Positions 40,071-50,750 are shown, counted from the stretch's first letter. The stretch: DNA of 52,825 nt from Gracilaria caudata (GCA_030374735.1 JASCIV010000080.1:1-52825); one strand, 5' to 3'. The notes: generated by a model not told the origin, from the letters alone. Made by a program: numbers and translations.

Positions 40071-40819
40071 TGGTTCCAGAAATACCATCACGGACATGGC
40101 CAGGAACTTTTCTGAGTACCGTCGTACACCACTAGTAAATTGTACAAGTCTCGTCGATATGACGAAATGATCATCACCAAGTCTTTGTCTTACAGCGTTT
40201 TGACAGTCCAGAACTGGGGCCACGGTCGAGAGTTCAATTTTTTGAATAGGATGGAGCGGCGGAACAGGAGCAACGAGGCAAAAGGTCGTGAAGGGCAGGC
40301 CATTGGCATTGCTGTGGCACGAGCCTCGAGCCTCGACTCGTATGAGCAGCTACAGTCAGTATCATACATCAAGATGATTGGCAGGCTGCAATTTGCAGCG
40401 TGATTGGAGTGATCATGTGGTCACATAGGAGTGAATTTGAACTCTTCATGTGCGCGCTCTATGCCGAGCTGTCAGCTCTCATCTTCCGCTTCTTATCGAC
40501 TAAGACTGACAAACCAACAGTATTGCACGTAGAGACCAGCAGCCTGGACAAAAGAGCCATTAGAGACAGCGCCATCAACCCTGGCATCAACCCCAAGCTC
40601 TTTCCAAAGTAGTGCCATCATGTCCATGGCATTGCGCAGTCTGTCGTAAATCATACCTCCCCGCCAAGTTCAATTCTCTCAGCTACGCCCGTGCATACCA
40701 TGGCCAAGTCTCCGTCGCATAGCTTCCGCTTCTGACGCGATTGCAGCACGCTCGTCTTGTCATCGAAACGCTCCCTTTCGTGGCGGCCATTACTTTACCT
40801 TCTGAGTTTGTCCATCAGT
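40071..40819. other. Intergenic or further exons, unresolved
   Basis: Open plus-strand frames at 40140-40403 and 40400-40612 look partly protein-like but could not be spliced convincingly to the preceding gene. Nothing else was recognised. Confidence 0.3.
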
Positions 40820-42235
40820 ATGCACATCCCTTCCGGAAGCTCCTGCGCTCTCAACTCTCGACTGCTATCGTTTCTCATCGCTTTATGCAGCATTTTGATC
40901 AGCACAATCACTATCCTTGCTATCTATAGTTATTCCCTGTTTTCAACATCGAAGGTCAGAGCAACTACTTTGTGGGACGGTGTTTACAAGCCCCTAGCTC
41001 AGCAGCCCTTCTATCTCGAACATTTCACCACTCCGCCTTCTGTTCATGCCAATGCCTCGAAACAAGCAATCGAACAATTGCATTCCCTCGTGTCAAATGC
41101 GCTTGCAGTACGAACGGGTCGGTTAGGCAACGTGTGGCCACAAAAAGGTCTCACCTTTACTCCGAAGTTTGCAAACGATGACTATCAGAAGGCAGAATCG
41201 CTGTTCAACCAAATGTGCGAACCTTCGTTCGTACACGTTCCGAAGATCGCGCCCTACATTTCGCCAATGTGTCTCTCAGTCTTTGAGAACTCCTATGTAG
41301 GACCGTCTGGTGCGGTATACGATCCTAAGACCAACCTCATCCACGACATGGCAGGTGGTTGCTGTGTATCTGATTGGGCAAGATATACTGACGATGCAAT
41401 TTCGTTACGAAAGTCTCCCTCGCGACTACCTATTGTGCTGGCCATGGGCTTTCATCATGCTGTAACCTATCACCACGTTATACACGAATTGTTACCCCGC
41501 TTGCTGCCCCTCTTCCCTCTACTTGACGCTGAACCACATATGTACATTGCGATTGACGAAAGTGCAGTGACACGACGCCTGCTTTCCGTGTTAGGAATCA
41601 ATGCGCAGCGTATTATCCCTATTACGCTTCAAAAGTCTGTTTGGGTACATGGAGCAATAGTGTTGCAACCACCACCACTTTTTTTGTGTAGAAAAGACTG
41701 GAATTGTGTGTATAACAATACTCAGATCACTGCGAAAGTTATACGCGACGCAGCAATGAGCCATGCGGCTTATGATGAGAAATTCAAAGAAAAACCAAAG
41801 TTCTTGCTCATGGAACGAGCTCGATCTCGAAAGAAGGACGGATCCTGCAAGGAACAGCGATGTGCCAAGAACTTTGGTCAGTTGAGAAATGCAATAAGAA
41901 AGGAGTACGGAGATCAGTTTGACGTCACTGTTGTCCCACCGGAAATGTCAGTGCTCGACACAATCAAGACTTTTACAGCGGCCGACGTGATTGTTGGGCT
42001 TCATGGGGCTGGCTTTCAGAATATGATGTATTGCCCGAAAGGAACTACTGTTGTTCATATCGGGTGGAGAAGACATTATGAGGATCTTGCAATTGAATTC
42101 GGTTTGAACTATCACTTGTCCAAAATGCCGTCGTTGACGCGGAATAGCCGCAATGTTCGTGTTAATGTAAGAAAAATCATGGCAGATATAAGGAAGGCTA
42201 TTAACAAGGACAGAACTACGCTGAAGGGCAGTTGA
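40820..42235 (+). CDS. Glycosyltransferase family 61 (DUF563), Golgi membrane enzyme
   Basis: A 471-residue type II membrane protein: anchor at about residues 15-37, stem, then a GT61 catalytic domain. Motifs include LLMERARSRKKDG, FTAADVIVGLHGAGFQNMMY (the family's HGAG signature) and the following KGTTVVHIGW. GT61 enzymes transfer pentoses or hexoses to glycans (xylosyl-/arabinosyl-transferases in plants, POMGNT2/EOGT relatives elsewhere). The frame opens at 40757 with TTG only, and the first ATG is at 40820, which puts the anchor at the N-terminus as expected. No intron. The donor and acceptor sugars cannot be read from sequence. Confidence 0.85.
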   Translation: MHIPSGSSCALNSRLLSFLIALCSILISTITILAIYSYSLFSTSKVRATTLWDGVYKPLAQQPFYLEHFTTPPSVHANASKQAIEQLHSLVSNALAVRTGRLGNVWPQKGLTFTPKFANDDYQKAESLFNQMCEPSFVHVPKIAPYISPMCLSVFENSYVGPSGAVYDPKTNLIHDMAGGCCVSDWARYTDDAISLRKSPSRLPIVLAMGFHHAVTYHHVIHELLPRLLPLFPLLDAEPHMYIAIDESAVTRRLLSVLGINAQRIIPITLQKSVWVHGAIVLQPPPLFLCRKDWNCVYNNTQITAKVIRDAAMSHAAYDEKFKEKPKFLLMERARSRKKDGSCKEQRCAKNFGQLRNAIRKEYGDQFDVTVVPPEMSVLDTIKTFTAADVIVGLHGAGFQNMMYCPKGTTVVHIGWRRHYEDLAIEFGLNYHLSKMPSLTRNSRNVRVNVRKIMADIRKAINKDRTTLKGS

Positions 42236-43175
42236 GGAGAAATGCTTACTGAGCTTCTCATGGTTGTGATTGAGGAAGACGCAAAGCAGCTTCTTCATGG
42301 GTACGAAAACTGGGAGTATTTGAGCTAGAGAGTGAGAGAGAGAGAGAACCCGGAGTCACTGTGAGTTGCTAGAGGGCTTTGTTCTCACTTTTCTACCAAC
42401 ACTTCAATCGCAGGAGTGCGCTCGGGTTGATTTCAATGCGCTCGGATTTCCGAAGAAGCAAAGTGCAGGAGGAATTCGGACAGCAAATGTGTTGTATGAA
42501 TTGTGGATAGCGCTGCAAATGTATCGTTTCGCTGGTACGTGTACGACGAAGGGTAGAGCGATAAGCGTAGGTGAAGTACCTTTGTACTTCGGGGATGGCT
42601 CGTACACTTGCACTCTATCGTTTCTGTTCGTGAGTCCAATAAAGAAGCACTGGATACAAGGATGTAGTGTCAACAAGGTAGGCCACTCTTCAGCAGCCCT
42701 GTTCGCCAGAACATTCGAGTGGCGCGTTGTTTGATCCAAAAGCAGAAGAAATGCAAGGTGCATGATGAAGCCGAAGGACTCCTTCGGAAGGTGTACTGAT
42801 GATCAAACGAAAGGCTAGTTTCTGATGCCTTGGTGTCGTGCTATGATTGGAAGAACTGGCATCATCAGAAGAGTTGTGATTGGAGCATCTGTCAGGTCGA
42901 ATCGTTGAGCCCAGAAAAAAACAGATTTTTTTCGACTCGTGCCATGTTTTGCGGTGCGCTCTGATCCCAATCATGATGATCATCGTATAGCGACACGTTC
43001 CTCCGCTCCCATTCGCTCTCGAATGCGCATTGCCGTCCGGCCGTTTGCATATATTTCGTCACCTCAGTTTCCTGCTTCACTTCCTCGTCCCCCCGTGAGT
43101 CATCTGCTGCACGGATCGGACCGATTTCCCCACGATTTCGAAAACCTTTGTGCTTCTCAGAAAAATTCTTCTACC
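42236..43175. other. Intergenic and PGK leader
   Basis: It contains a GA microsatellite near 42328-42345. The PGK frame is open from about 42939 and has an in-frame ATG at 43023 (see PGK). No other gene was recognised. Confidence 0.4.
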
Positions 43176-44426
43176 ATGACCAAGCTCGGTGTTGATAGCG
43201 TCGATTTGGCCGGCAAAAGAGTCTTCATTCGTGTTGACTTCAACGTTCCTTTCGACAAAGAAACTGGAAAAACAATCACAAACACGCAGAGAATAGATGC
43301 TGCCTTGCCAACCATACAGTACGTGCTTTCCAAAGATGCCAAATCTATCGTTCTAGCATCTCATTTGGGTCGCCCCAGTGGTAAGCCAAACCCCAAGTTT
43401 TCTCTCGAACCAGTCGCCAAGGTTGTCTCGGAAAAGCTTGGAAAAGAGGTCAAGTTCCTTCCTTCATGTGTCGGGCCTGATACGGAGTCTGCCTGCGCGG
43501 ACCCACCATCTGGTACCGTGTTCTTGCTGGAGAACCTGCGCTTCTTCGCTGAGGAAGAAGGGAAAGGTGTTGACGACGAAGGTAACAAGTTTAAGCCCGA
43601 TAAGGAGAAGGTCACTGAATTCCGGGCAAGCTTGTCAAAGTTGGCCGACATTTACATAAACGACGCGTTTGGAACTGCCCATCGCGCACACTCCTCTATG
43701 GTCGGTGTTGATTTACCTCAGAAGGCCGCTGGATTTTTGATGAAGAAGGAGCTTGATTATTTCAGCAAAGCGCTGGATACTCCAGTACATCCGTTCCTCA
43801 GCATTCTGGGTGGATCTAAAGTGTCGGACAAGATTCAACTCATTAACAATCTTCTTGACAAGGTAGACGAAATGATTATCGGAGGTGGAATGAGTTTCAC
43901 GTTTAAGAAAGTGGTGGACGGCATGAGCATTGGAACTTCTCTTTTTGATGAAGCAGGCGCTGCAATCGCTAACGACATAGTCAAGAAAGCGGAAGAAAAG
44001 GGCGTAAAGTTACATTTCCCGGTTGACTTCGTCATTGCCGACAAGTTCGCCCCTGATGCGGAATCTAAAACAGCCACTGCAGAGGAAGGTATTCCAGATG
44101 ACTGGATGGGGTTAGATGCGGGACCAAAGTCCCAGGAGATGATGCGTGAAGTAATTATGCGTGCTAAGACGATCGTATGGAATGGCCCTGTGGGCGTGTT
44201 TGAGTTCGAGAAGTTCGCCCAGGGCACTAAGGCGGTTATGGACGCCGTGGTTGACGCTACGGCAGCAGGAGCAACGACTATCATTGGTGGCGGAGATACT
44301 GCAACAGCCGCTAAGGACTTTGGCGCCGCTGACAAGGTCAGTCATGTCTCAACTGGAGGTGGTGCCAGCTTGGAGTTGTTAGAGGGTAAGGAGCTTCCTG
44401 GAGTTGCAGCCTTATCAGATGCCTAG
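43176..44426 (+). CDS. PGK: Phosphoglycerate kinase
   Basis: A 416-residue glycolytic and Calvin-cycle enzyme converting 1,3-bisphosphoglycerate and ADP to 3-phosphoglycerate and ATP. Complete motifs: RVDFNVPFD, SHLGRPSGK, FGTAHRAHSSMVGV, LGGSKVSDKIQLI, WNGPVGVFEFEKF and IGGGDTATAAKD. The ATG at 43176 sits at the usual N-terminus and in good context (TACCATGA). The frame continues upstream. From an ATG at 43023 a 51-residue Arg/Ser/Pro-rich extension would precede the enzyme and resembles an organelle presequence, so a longer targeted form is possible. No introns. The sequence looks like a cytosolic-type eukaryotic PGK. Confidence 0.96.
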   Translation: MTKLGVDSVDLAGKRVFIRVDFNVPFDKETGKTITNTQRIDAALPTIQYVLSKDAKSIVLASHLGRPSGKPNPKFSLEPVAKVVSEKLGKEVKFLPSCVGPDTESACADPPSGTVFLLENLRFFAEEEGKGVDDEGNKFKPDKEKVTEFRASLSKLADIYINDAFGTAHRAHSSMVGVDLPQKAAGFLMKKELDYFSKALDTPVHPFLSILGGSKVSDKIQLINNLLDKVDEMIIGGGMSFTFKKVVDGMSIGTSLFDEAGAAIANDIVKKAEEKGVKLHFPVDFVIADKFAPDAESKTATAEEGIPDDWMGLDAGPKSQEMMREVIMRAKTIVWNGPVGVFEFEKFAQGTKAVMDAVVDATAAGATTIIGGGDTATAAKDFGAADKVSHVSTGGGASLELLEGKELPGVAALSDA

Positions 44427-45388
44427 GTATGTGTTACTTATAGATTCATAGGGTTTTCTGGAAAGCAAATCATCATTGTTCACTAGTTTGAGATTACCGT
44501 TCGGTTCTGGATGATTTGCGACAGTGTTACTATGTTGCAGCACATAAGAATAAGACCATTATACTCGTTCAAACCGTTCGCATAGTCTCTGCGAATGTGG
44601 TCAAATATTGCGCCCGCATTGGTGCTTAGTTGAAGTTGCGTCAAGTTACCCAGAAGCATTGTCTCTGCGGTTCAGCAATGATTACTCCTTGGCATGCGGG
44701 TCGTTTGCGCGGGCGTTCGCTCTCTCTCTCGCACGCTTTTTCACTACATCGAAAAAAAACCCACAAAACGTGTGCGGGAAATATTCCGATTGAGGGTCGA
44801 ATTATTTCCGGAGCAACCGCCACTTGAGGAGATATGTTCTAAGATAAGACAGCCCCTTATCAAGGACCAGCGTATTGATGAACAAGAGCCTCATTCATTT
44901 CAACTCCACGCTCTCGCTAACGTTTTTCAAAGCTACAGTATTGCCGGAAGGATTAATTGTTGGCTCTGGTTCTTCGACAAAGAAGTGCATCACCCTTGGT
45001 AGGGAAAAGAACGAATTTGTTATTGTTGAAGTAGTGGCTGACCTTCGGCTTGGGGCAGCTGTTCTGGAGCGCTTCAAGTGGGAAGGTGATATCGTTCACT
45101 TTGCTTCGAGCCCGGCGCCACGAAGAATAATATTCTTTTATCCAGAATATTTGAAAGTTTTAAAGTGTGCAGCCATTTAAACCTTGGATTCTGCAGCAAT
45201 GCACCACGTTTCTCGTACGTCAACAAAAAACGTCGTTCCTCGAGTTCAGTCGTTGCCAACGTGGTCAAACCACTCCGTACGAAGGTTGTACATCTCAATC
45301 CTTCTCTCCGACAAGGTTACTGTGGTCGAATCACTCGTCAACAAAGCTAGCGTTCCTGCTGTCGGAAAAGGATCAAGAAAGGTGAGAA
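44427..45388. other. Intergenic, possible unidentified exons
   Basis: Plus-strand frames at 44875-45180 and 45184-45380 have protein-like amino-acid use (for example EKNEFVIVEVVADLRLGAAV) but no recognised motif. I found no consistent splice model, and they could be exons of a gene upstream of GRASP. Confidence 0.3.
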
Positions 45389-46235
45389 ATGGGACAGGAA
45401 TACTCTCTAGAAGATGGGGATGAACATGCTCCAGTCAATGTAAGCCCGGGGGTGTATGTTGAGGAAGAGATCAGCTTTGATAGCCTTTCAGGCTACAGGG
45501 TAATGAAAGTGTTTCAAGGAAGCCCAGCTTCAAGATCTGGACTTGCACCTTACGAAGACTTTGTTGTTGCTCTCAACGGGAATTTGGTGAATGCGGACAA
45601 CGCATCGCTTGCCAACGTTTTGCGCGAAAACGAAGGGAAGGAAGTTGCGTTAGTTGTATGGAACTGTATCGATGGAAAGAAGCGGGACGTTACTTTAAGA
45701 CCTGTTAAATGGAACGGCCCGGGACTATTGGGAGCTGCAGTTCGCTTCGAGGCTTTGCATGGTTCTGCTGATCATGTACAGAGGGTAATTGACGTTCTAC
45801 CCAACAGTCCTGCGGATGAAGCGGGCTTAGTACCTTTCACTGATTACATTGTCGGAACTCCTGCTGAAGCGTTCCGCAGGGAAGCTGATTTCGTTAAGAT
45901 TGTATGTATTTGATATTGATTTCTAGAGACTGAAAACAGTCTGGGTTCAAGTTTTTGTCTTTTACTGACGGTTTTCCCCGATGCTGCATGGACAGATTTC
46001 AGATGCAATACAACGACAAACTGCTGCGAGCGTCATGATATATTCATCTGCTACGAACAGGACTGTAAGTTGAGCTTCAAACCATCTTCTTGAAGCCGTA
46101 GAGGTTACTGACCAGGACTTGTCTTTACTGCAGAGAAACGTCGAGATTAGACCAAACGAAAACTGGGGGGGAGAAGGTTCACTTGGATGTGAACTCGCGA
46201 CTGGATTACTCCATCGAATCTCTCGCGCAACATAG
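45389..46235 (+). CDS. GORASP: Golgi reassembly-stacking protein (GRASP), three exons
   Basis: A 227-residue GRASP55/65-type protein consisting of the tandem PDZ-like GRASP domain and almost nothing else. Exons: 45389-45901, 45996-46064, 46134-46235. The introns are 94 and 69 nt, with donors GTATGT and GTAAGT and acceptors GGACAG and CTGCAG. PDZ1 shows GYRVMKVFQGSPASRSGLAP and ALNG; PDZ2 shows LLGAAVRFEA, VLPNSPADEAGLVP, DYIVG, and after splicing NWGGEGSLGCELATGLLHRI, the family's end. The protein starts Met-Gly, as in the N-myristoylated animal GRASPs. The Ser/Pro-rich C-terminal tail of animal GRASPs is absent. It acts in Golgi cisterna tethering or unconventional secretion in other eukaryotes. 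Without splicing the frame would stop prematurely at 45913. Confidence 0.88.
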
Positions 46236-46352
46236 CGCCGGGGTTCCTGCGACGCAAGAGTTTGCAATCGCGCAGTTTTAAAACCACAGTAGGCTAACAT
46301 CGTACTACCTCCTCATAAGCTTCGTGCTTTGAGGTTTAGATGGCACAGACGA

Positions 46353-49300
46353 CTAGGGAGATATCGTTCGTAGTCGGTTTGCTCCCCGTCGGATATTAAT
46401 TTTTATTGTCTCTGGTTCGCGGCTCATGTCACGAAGTTTTGCATTTGGCTGCTCACCATCTTCTGGTAGATCAAATGATGGCGAGTTGGGATCAATGCAC
46501 TTTTCTCGCGTGGTCTGTAGAAGGTCGTGCTCTTCCCCTGAGTCCCCAACAGCTTCAACGGCTTCAGGATTATCATAGCATGGCAAATCATCACTGGAGA
46601 CATCATGCTGCCTAAGCCCAACGCCGAAATGTAACGAGGAATCATCTTCAACGGCTAATGGAGCGAAATTCAAAAGGGAGCGAGTCGTTCGTAGCCCGAC
46701 AGTTTTCGCGAGTTTCTTGACGCTCAGCAGGGCGCTCTCACTGTAGGAAACTAACTTTGGTATGAGCCTTAACGACTTCGTGAGGTTGTCGTTTCGCTCA
46801 TCATGCATGCTTCTTTGTTTCCGTTTCATGTATCCTGGTGATTTTCTTGGACGTTTCGATGGGGTTGATCTTTGCTCATCTTCGGCGGGAATCGAATGTT
46901 CCCTTTTCACGATTTCAGCAAAGTCCGATGTTTGTTTCACAATTTTGGTGGTAAGGCCCACGATGCCTTGGATGAGGTCAATCGTTGCGAGAGGAAGTTG
47001 TGATACGTCAACGCAAGGATTGGAATACCAGAACAAAAGCTCCTCAATTCGAGTCCGAGTCGTTTGCAACACAGTAATAGAGCTACTAATCACGATGTGG
47101 TCCGCCTCTACATCGATTGTGAAGCCCTTGGTTTCAGGGTTGTTGTTCTTTGCTTCAAGAACTGCCGCCCTATTGCGCTGGTGCAGACTTAGAATACCAG
47201 CGAACAGTCGTAATGCAGAACTCACGGTTGGAATTGGGGTTCCATGATCTGAGGATGAATCGTCTGATGACAATGACTCAGATATTTCGGAGATCCGCAG
47301 CGCCGCGACAGCAACTTGCATCAAAGTCTCAAGGATTGTTCTAAGACCAAGCATGTCAAGCAGAACGTCACATACGGCATATCTCTTCTGGGCGTCAGGC
47401 GAGCGGGAGAATTTCTGTGCGTGGATGTGATCCATTGCGGATGGCTGCGAGTTTGGTGTAACCTCACCTCGAAAAGCTTGTGAGAGTTCACGAACCCATC
47501 CACATCCTTCATCAATCGCACTCGACACATGCATTCCTGTGAAGTACTGCAGAACTCTGAGGCTTTCCACAGCAGTTTTTCCTCGCCCATGCTTCACTGG
47601 AAGCTGAATCCAGGGTTCTGGATCCATCTGTACATCTACTACTGACTCTATATCAACGCTTCTTCGCCGCTTTAACGACCAAGAAGTTAACGAATCATTA
47701 CGAATCCATCCAACATCTGTTTCATTCCATAAGACTCGCCCATCGCACTCATAGACCGTGGCAAGGCATTTAAAGCACGCTTTTCGGGCAAAGCATTTCG
47801 TTACAACGCCAACTTCGCTAGCAATGAGGATGGCCTCTGTAGCCTTGAAAGCCACAAGTGAGTCCACTGAGAACTGGCCGAGCCACCCCAACGCATTTAT
47901 AGCATTTCGTACTCCGAAAGAAAGGCTGCTGTCTTCGCTCAGTAGCTCTAGCTCAGACAGGCATATATCTTCTAGATCATGCATGAGATTATTGCCAACA
48001 GTCTGAAAGAAGTCAAGCATTCTTCTCTTTGCCTCGAAAATACCTCCTCTGCCCTGACAGGTTCCCGATATCCCGTAATCTTTGCATCCTGCGACGAAAC
48101 GAAGTACTTGGTTCAAACAACACAAAAACATTCCGGAAAGGGTTACAGCATCGGGTAGGAGTGATTTCTTTGTTGTTGACGTTTTGCGAATTTCCCTTGC
48201 TAAAATGACATACGACGTTGCTCGATCCAGCAAAAGAGCTGCAAACATTGGCGAATGAATCATATTGGCAATATTCTTGCGACTGGACTCGCTCGTGCGT
48301 GTGCATAAGATTGATTCAAAGGACGATTCGATATATGGGGATTGGTTCTCGATGCAAGCGTGTTTACAGGGAGCATAACACTCCACGTTCCCATGCGGTT
48401 CTTCGTCGAAATGCTCGCCTGCGAGCTTATCAGGACAATCGGTCATGAAAATATCATCTTTGTCGACAAGGTCTTTTTCTAAGTCCGGGAAAATGTCATT
48501 AAACCTACGTCGTTCGGCTTCCTTACTTTCGCTGGCATGATCAAGTATCACAAATAGTTCCGAAAAGTCATACCCAGAATTCTTTGAAGCTACGCTAGTT
48601 CCGGATTTTGACGCAATTTCACGAGAATGTCCTTTCAGAAACCAACAGAGCTGTCTTGCCATTAGTTTCTCAATTCTAACAAGTTCAATGTCCTTGCTGC
48701 TCGTAGACGTGGAATCATCCTCTTTACCCTGAATACCAATGTCATCAGGGACTGATATGAGGGAACAAATCACACATTCCAGGGACATCAAGGGAAAGTC
48801 TGGAACCGATTCACTCCGTGATTTGGAAGTATAATGAGGGTCTTTCAAAGATCGTAACACGGCTGTCCTTACCGATTCGGCCAAATCCAGACCATTTTGG
48901 AATCCATGCTTTCGTTTTGGTTTCTTTAACCCATTTGGGTGGAGAGTTTCTTTCTGTATACGCTGCTTCCGCAGTAACTCGTAAGCGAATTGCATTGCAT
49001 ACAGCATGCGGTCAAACTCTAACAAGCGCTCCAGAAAATTAGATAGGACCTTCATTTCCGACATGGACTTCCGTTTCTCCAAGGCTCTTTCGAAGATTCC
49101 GATACAACTGGATGACACGTTCACAATTCCAATTAATGCTGCCATACCTGCACCGAAAGAAGCTATAGCAGCGGCAAGATCACGCTCGCTCATATTCAGT
49201 AGTGTCTCTGGAACGTCCTCATCCTCTTCGAACTGGTGCTGAAAGGTTTCAGGATCAATCGACTCAAAGTCTACTGCTCGGTATAGGGTCACACATACGA

Positions 49301-50750
49301 CAGGTACAAGAACTACGACGTCTAGGACATTTGCAGAAATACTTTCGACAGTACTCGCCGGATTCATAGCTAGCTTGAGGGTCGATCCGGCTGCAACTAT
49401 CGATGAAATTGCTGAAAGGCTCTGGTCCCAAACGAGTCCGATGTCAATGTGAAGCTTGTTGGGTCCACTTGAGTTCTGATTAGACTCGAAGTTGAGAAAT
49501 TCTTTAGGACACTGAGAGAGAATTCGTCTATCGAGAACGTTCGTAACGCCTTCCAAACCTCGCATGATTGCCGATGCAGCTACATGCAAAAAACCGACTG
49601 CAACAGGATCAGCTAGAGACAAAGGAACCGACTCGTTCATGACAGAAATCGCATCGCGAACAATGTCCATACTCGCAGTCTGAATGATATAATTTGCGGT
49701 TTCCAGCGCTTTCTCTCTTTCTTGCTCGTCTCCGAACAAAAAGGACTTTCGTAACATGACAAACAGGCTGTGCCATTCACCGGTTTTCGTCGCAACGGCA
49801 ACACTTATTTGTGGAGCAAGCGAAACAGGCTTGACTACTATCCCATTCATAATAAGAGCTTTGAGAACCATCTGAGCAGGAGCTCCTCCACGTCCTAGGT
49901 CCGCGACAATGGAATTTGTAGTTTCAGGGCACGTGCGTATTGCTGCCAAGGTGAATGCCGCTAGTGCAGCAATATCCGAAGGAAATCTCCCACACTCAGA
50001 AACCATTATAGACAACAAGCGTCTTGCGGCTGTAGGCATGCCTCGAAGGGCTAGTGCGGTAGCTGGGTCTGGGTAGTGATTATGCATCGCCGCCGCCACT
50101 GCACGACGAACTAACGGGAATTGCATCCGTCTTGCAGATGGTCGCGAAAGGAGTGAAGCGAATATGTGCATATCGAGCCAGTCCAACCGTGGGTGCGCGA
50201 GTATGTATTTTGTTATTGGATGCTTCGGGTTGCAGAGGTCGCATAATGCTGCGGAAAGAACGGGGAGAATGTCGTTTGACAACTTTCGAGATAGACCTTC
50301 TCGCAGTGCTTTGGCGCTCCACAGACCACGACGCCCGCTGGTACGCACAAGAGATCGAACGACCGCAGGTAAATCCTTTTCGTCGACGACTGATAACGCA
50401 TATTGCTGAGTAAAACGAATTTGATGTCGATGAGAGGTCGAGAGTGGCAGTGATGCTAGGGTTGCGAGAATTGGGACAAGAAGTGTGCGATCCGCTGCAA
50501 GCAGTTCGGACAGAGTCTCAACTGTGTCGTGAATAACAGATGCATCGTTTGGAAGAATGTCGGGTAGATGAGACACGGTCTGATGGGGATGGATTTGGAC
50601 AAGATCAAGCATGCATTCTGTTAGCTTTGGATGGGGGTACTGAATGCGAGGCAGGAGCGATGAAAGAGCCTGTGATATCTTTTCGCTGGGAAGGCATTGG
50701 ATTTCTTCAAGTTGAGGAAGGGCTTCAAGAGGCGAAAGCAAAGTCGCCAT
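46353..50750 (-). CDS. FANCD2: FANCD2-like Fanconi anemia DNA-repair protein
   Basis: A 1465-residue helical-repeat protein. Collinear similarity with FANCD2 is visible: PHPKLTECMLDLVQIHP and HLPDILPND..VIHDTVETLS with the following DRTLLVPILATLASL (matching the FANCD2 solenoid), DEKDLPAVVRSLVR, and later NMSERDLAAAIASFGAGM...KVLSNFLERLLEFDRML. FANCD2 is monoubiquitinated with FANCI and clamps DNA at interstrand crosslinks and stalled forks. By position, Lys at about residue 459 is a candidate ubiquitin-acceptor equivalent, which is inference. Compared with human FANCD2 about 160 N-terminal residues are missing. An in-frame stop lies ~50 bases upstream of the ATG, but an acceptor (TAGTTTAG near 50790) could bring in a further 5' exon. 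The C-terminus is acidic. No internal introns. It converges on GRASP with 117 bp between. Confidence 0.75.
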   Translation of the reverse strand: MATLLSPLEALPQLEEIQCLPSEKISQALSSLLPRIQYPHPKLTECMLDLVQIHPHQTVSHLPDILPNDASVIHDTVETLSELLAADRTLLVPILATLASLPLSTSHRHQIRFTQQYALSVVDEKDLPAVVRSLVRTSGRRGLWSAKALREGLSRKLSNDILPVLSAALCDLCNPKHPITKYILAHPRLDWLDMHIFASLLSRPSARRMQFPLVRRAVAAAMHNHYPDPATALALRGMPTAARRLLSIMVSECGRFPSDIAALAAFTLAAIRTCPETTNSIVADLGRGGAPAQMVLKALIMNGIVVKPVSLAPQISVAVATKTGEWHSLFVMLRKSFLFGDEQEREKALETANYIIQTASMDIVRDAISVMNESVPLSLADPVAVGFLHVAASAIMRGLEGVTNVLDRRILSQCPKEFLNFESNQNSSGPNKLHIDIGLVWDQSLSAISSIVAAGSTLKLAMNPASTVESISANVLDVVVLVPVVCVTLYRAVDFESIDPETFQHQFEEDEDVPETLLNMSERDLAAAIASFGAGMAALIGIVNVSSSCIGIFERALEKRKSMSEMKVLSNFLERLLEFDRMLYAMQFAYELLRKQRIQKETLHPNGLKKPKRKHGFQNGLDLAESVRTAVLRSLKDPHYTSKSRSESVPDFPLMSLECVICSLISVPDDIGIQGKEDDSTSTSSKDIELVRIEKLMARQLCWFLKGHSREIASKSGTSVASKNSGYDFSELFVILDHASESKEAERRRFNDIFPDLEKDLVDKDDIFMTDCPDKLAGEHFDEEPHGNVECYAPCKHACIENQSPYIESSFESILCTRTSESSRKNIANMIHSPMFAALLLDRATSYVILAREIRKTSTTKKSLLPDAVTLSGMFLCCLNQVLRFVAGCKDYGISGTCQGRGGIFEAKRRMLDFFQTVGNNLMHDLEDICLSELELLSEDSSLSFGVRNAINALGWLGQFSVDSLVAFKATEAILIASEVGVVTKCFARKACFKCLATVYECDGRVLWNETDVGWIRNDSLTSWSLKRRRSVDIESVVDVQMDPEPWIQLPVKHGRGKTAVESLRVLQYFTGMHVSSAIDEGCGWVRELSQAFRGEVTPNSQPSAMDHIHAQKFSRSPDAQKRYAVCDVLLDMLGLRTILETLMQVAVAALRISEISESLSSDDSSSDHGTPIPTVSSALRLFAGILSLHQRNRAAVLEAKNNNPETKGFTIDVEADHIVISSSITVLQTTRTRIEELLFWYSNPCVDVSQLPLATIDLIQGIVGLTTKIVKQTSDFAEIVKREHSIPAEDEQRSTPSKRPRKSPGYMKRKQRSMHDERNDNLTKSLRLIPKLVSYSESALLSVKKLAKTVGLRTTRSLLNFAPLAVEDDSSLHFGVGLRQHDVSSDDLPCYDNPEAVEAVGDSGEEHDLLQTTREKCIDPNSPSFDLPEDGEQPNAKLRDMSREPETIKINIRRGANRLRTISP

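Noticed and set aside
42366..42734. 122-codon plus-strand frame
   Set aside because: Starts with TTG, matched by an equally long antisense frame, and has no recognisable motif.
45074..45298. Frames between PGK and GRASP
   Set aside because: Several overlap on both strands and no splice model gives one consistent protein.
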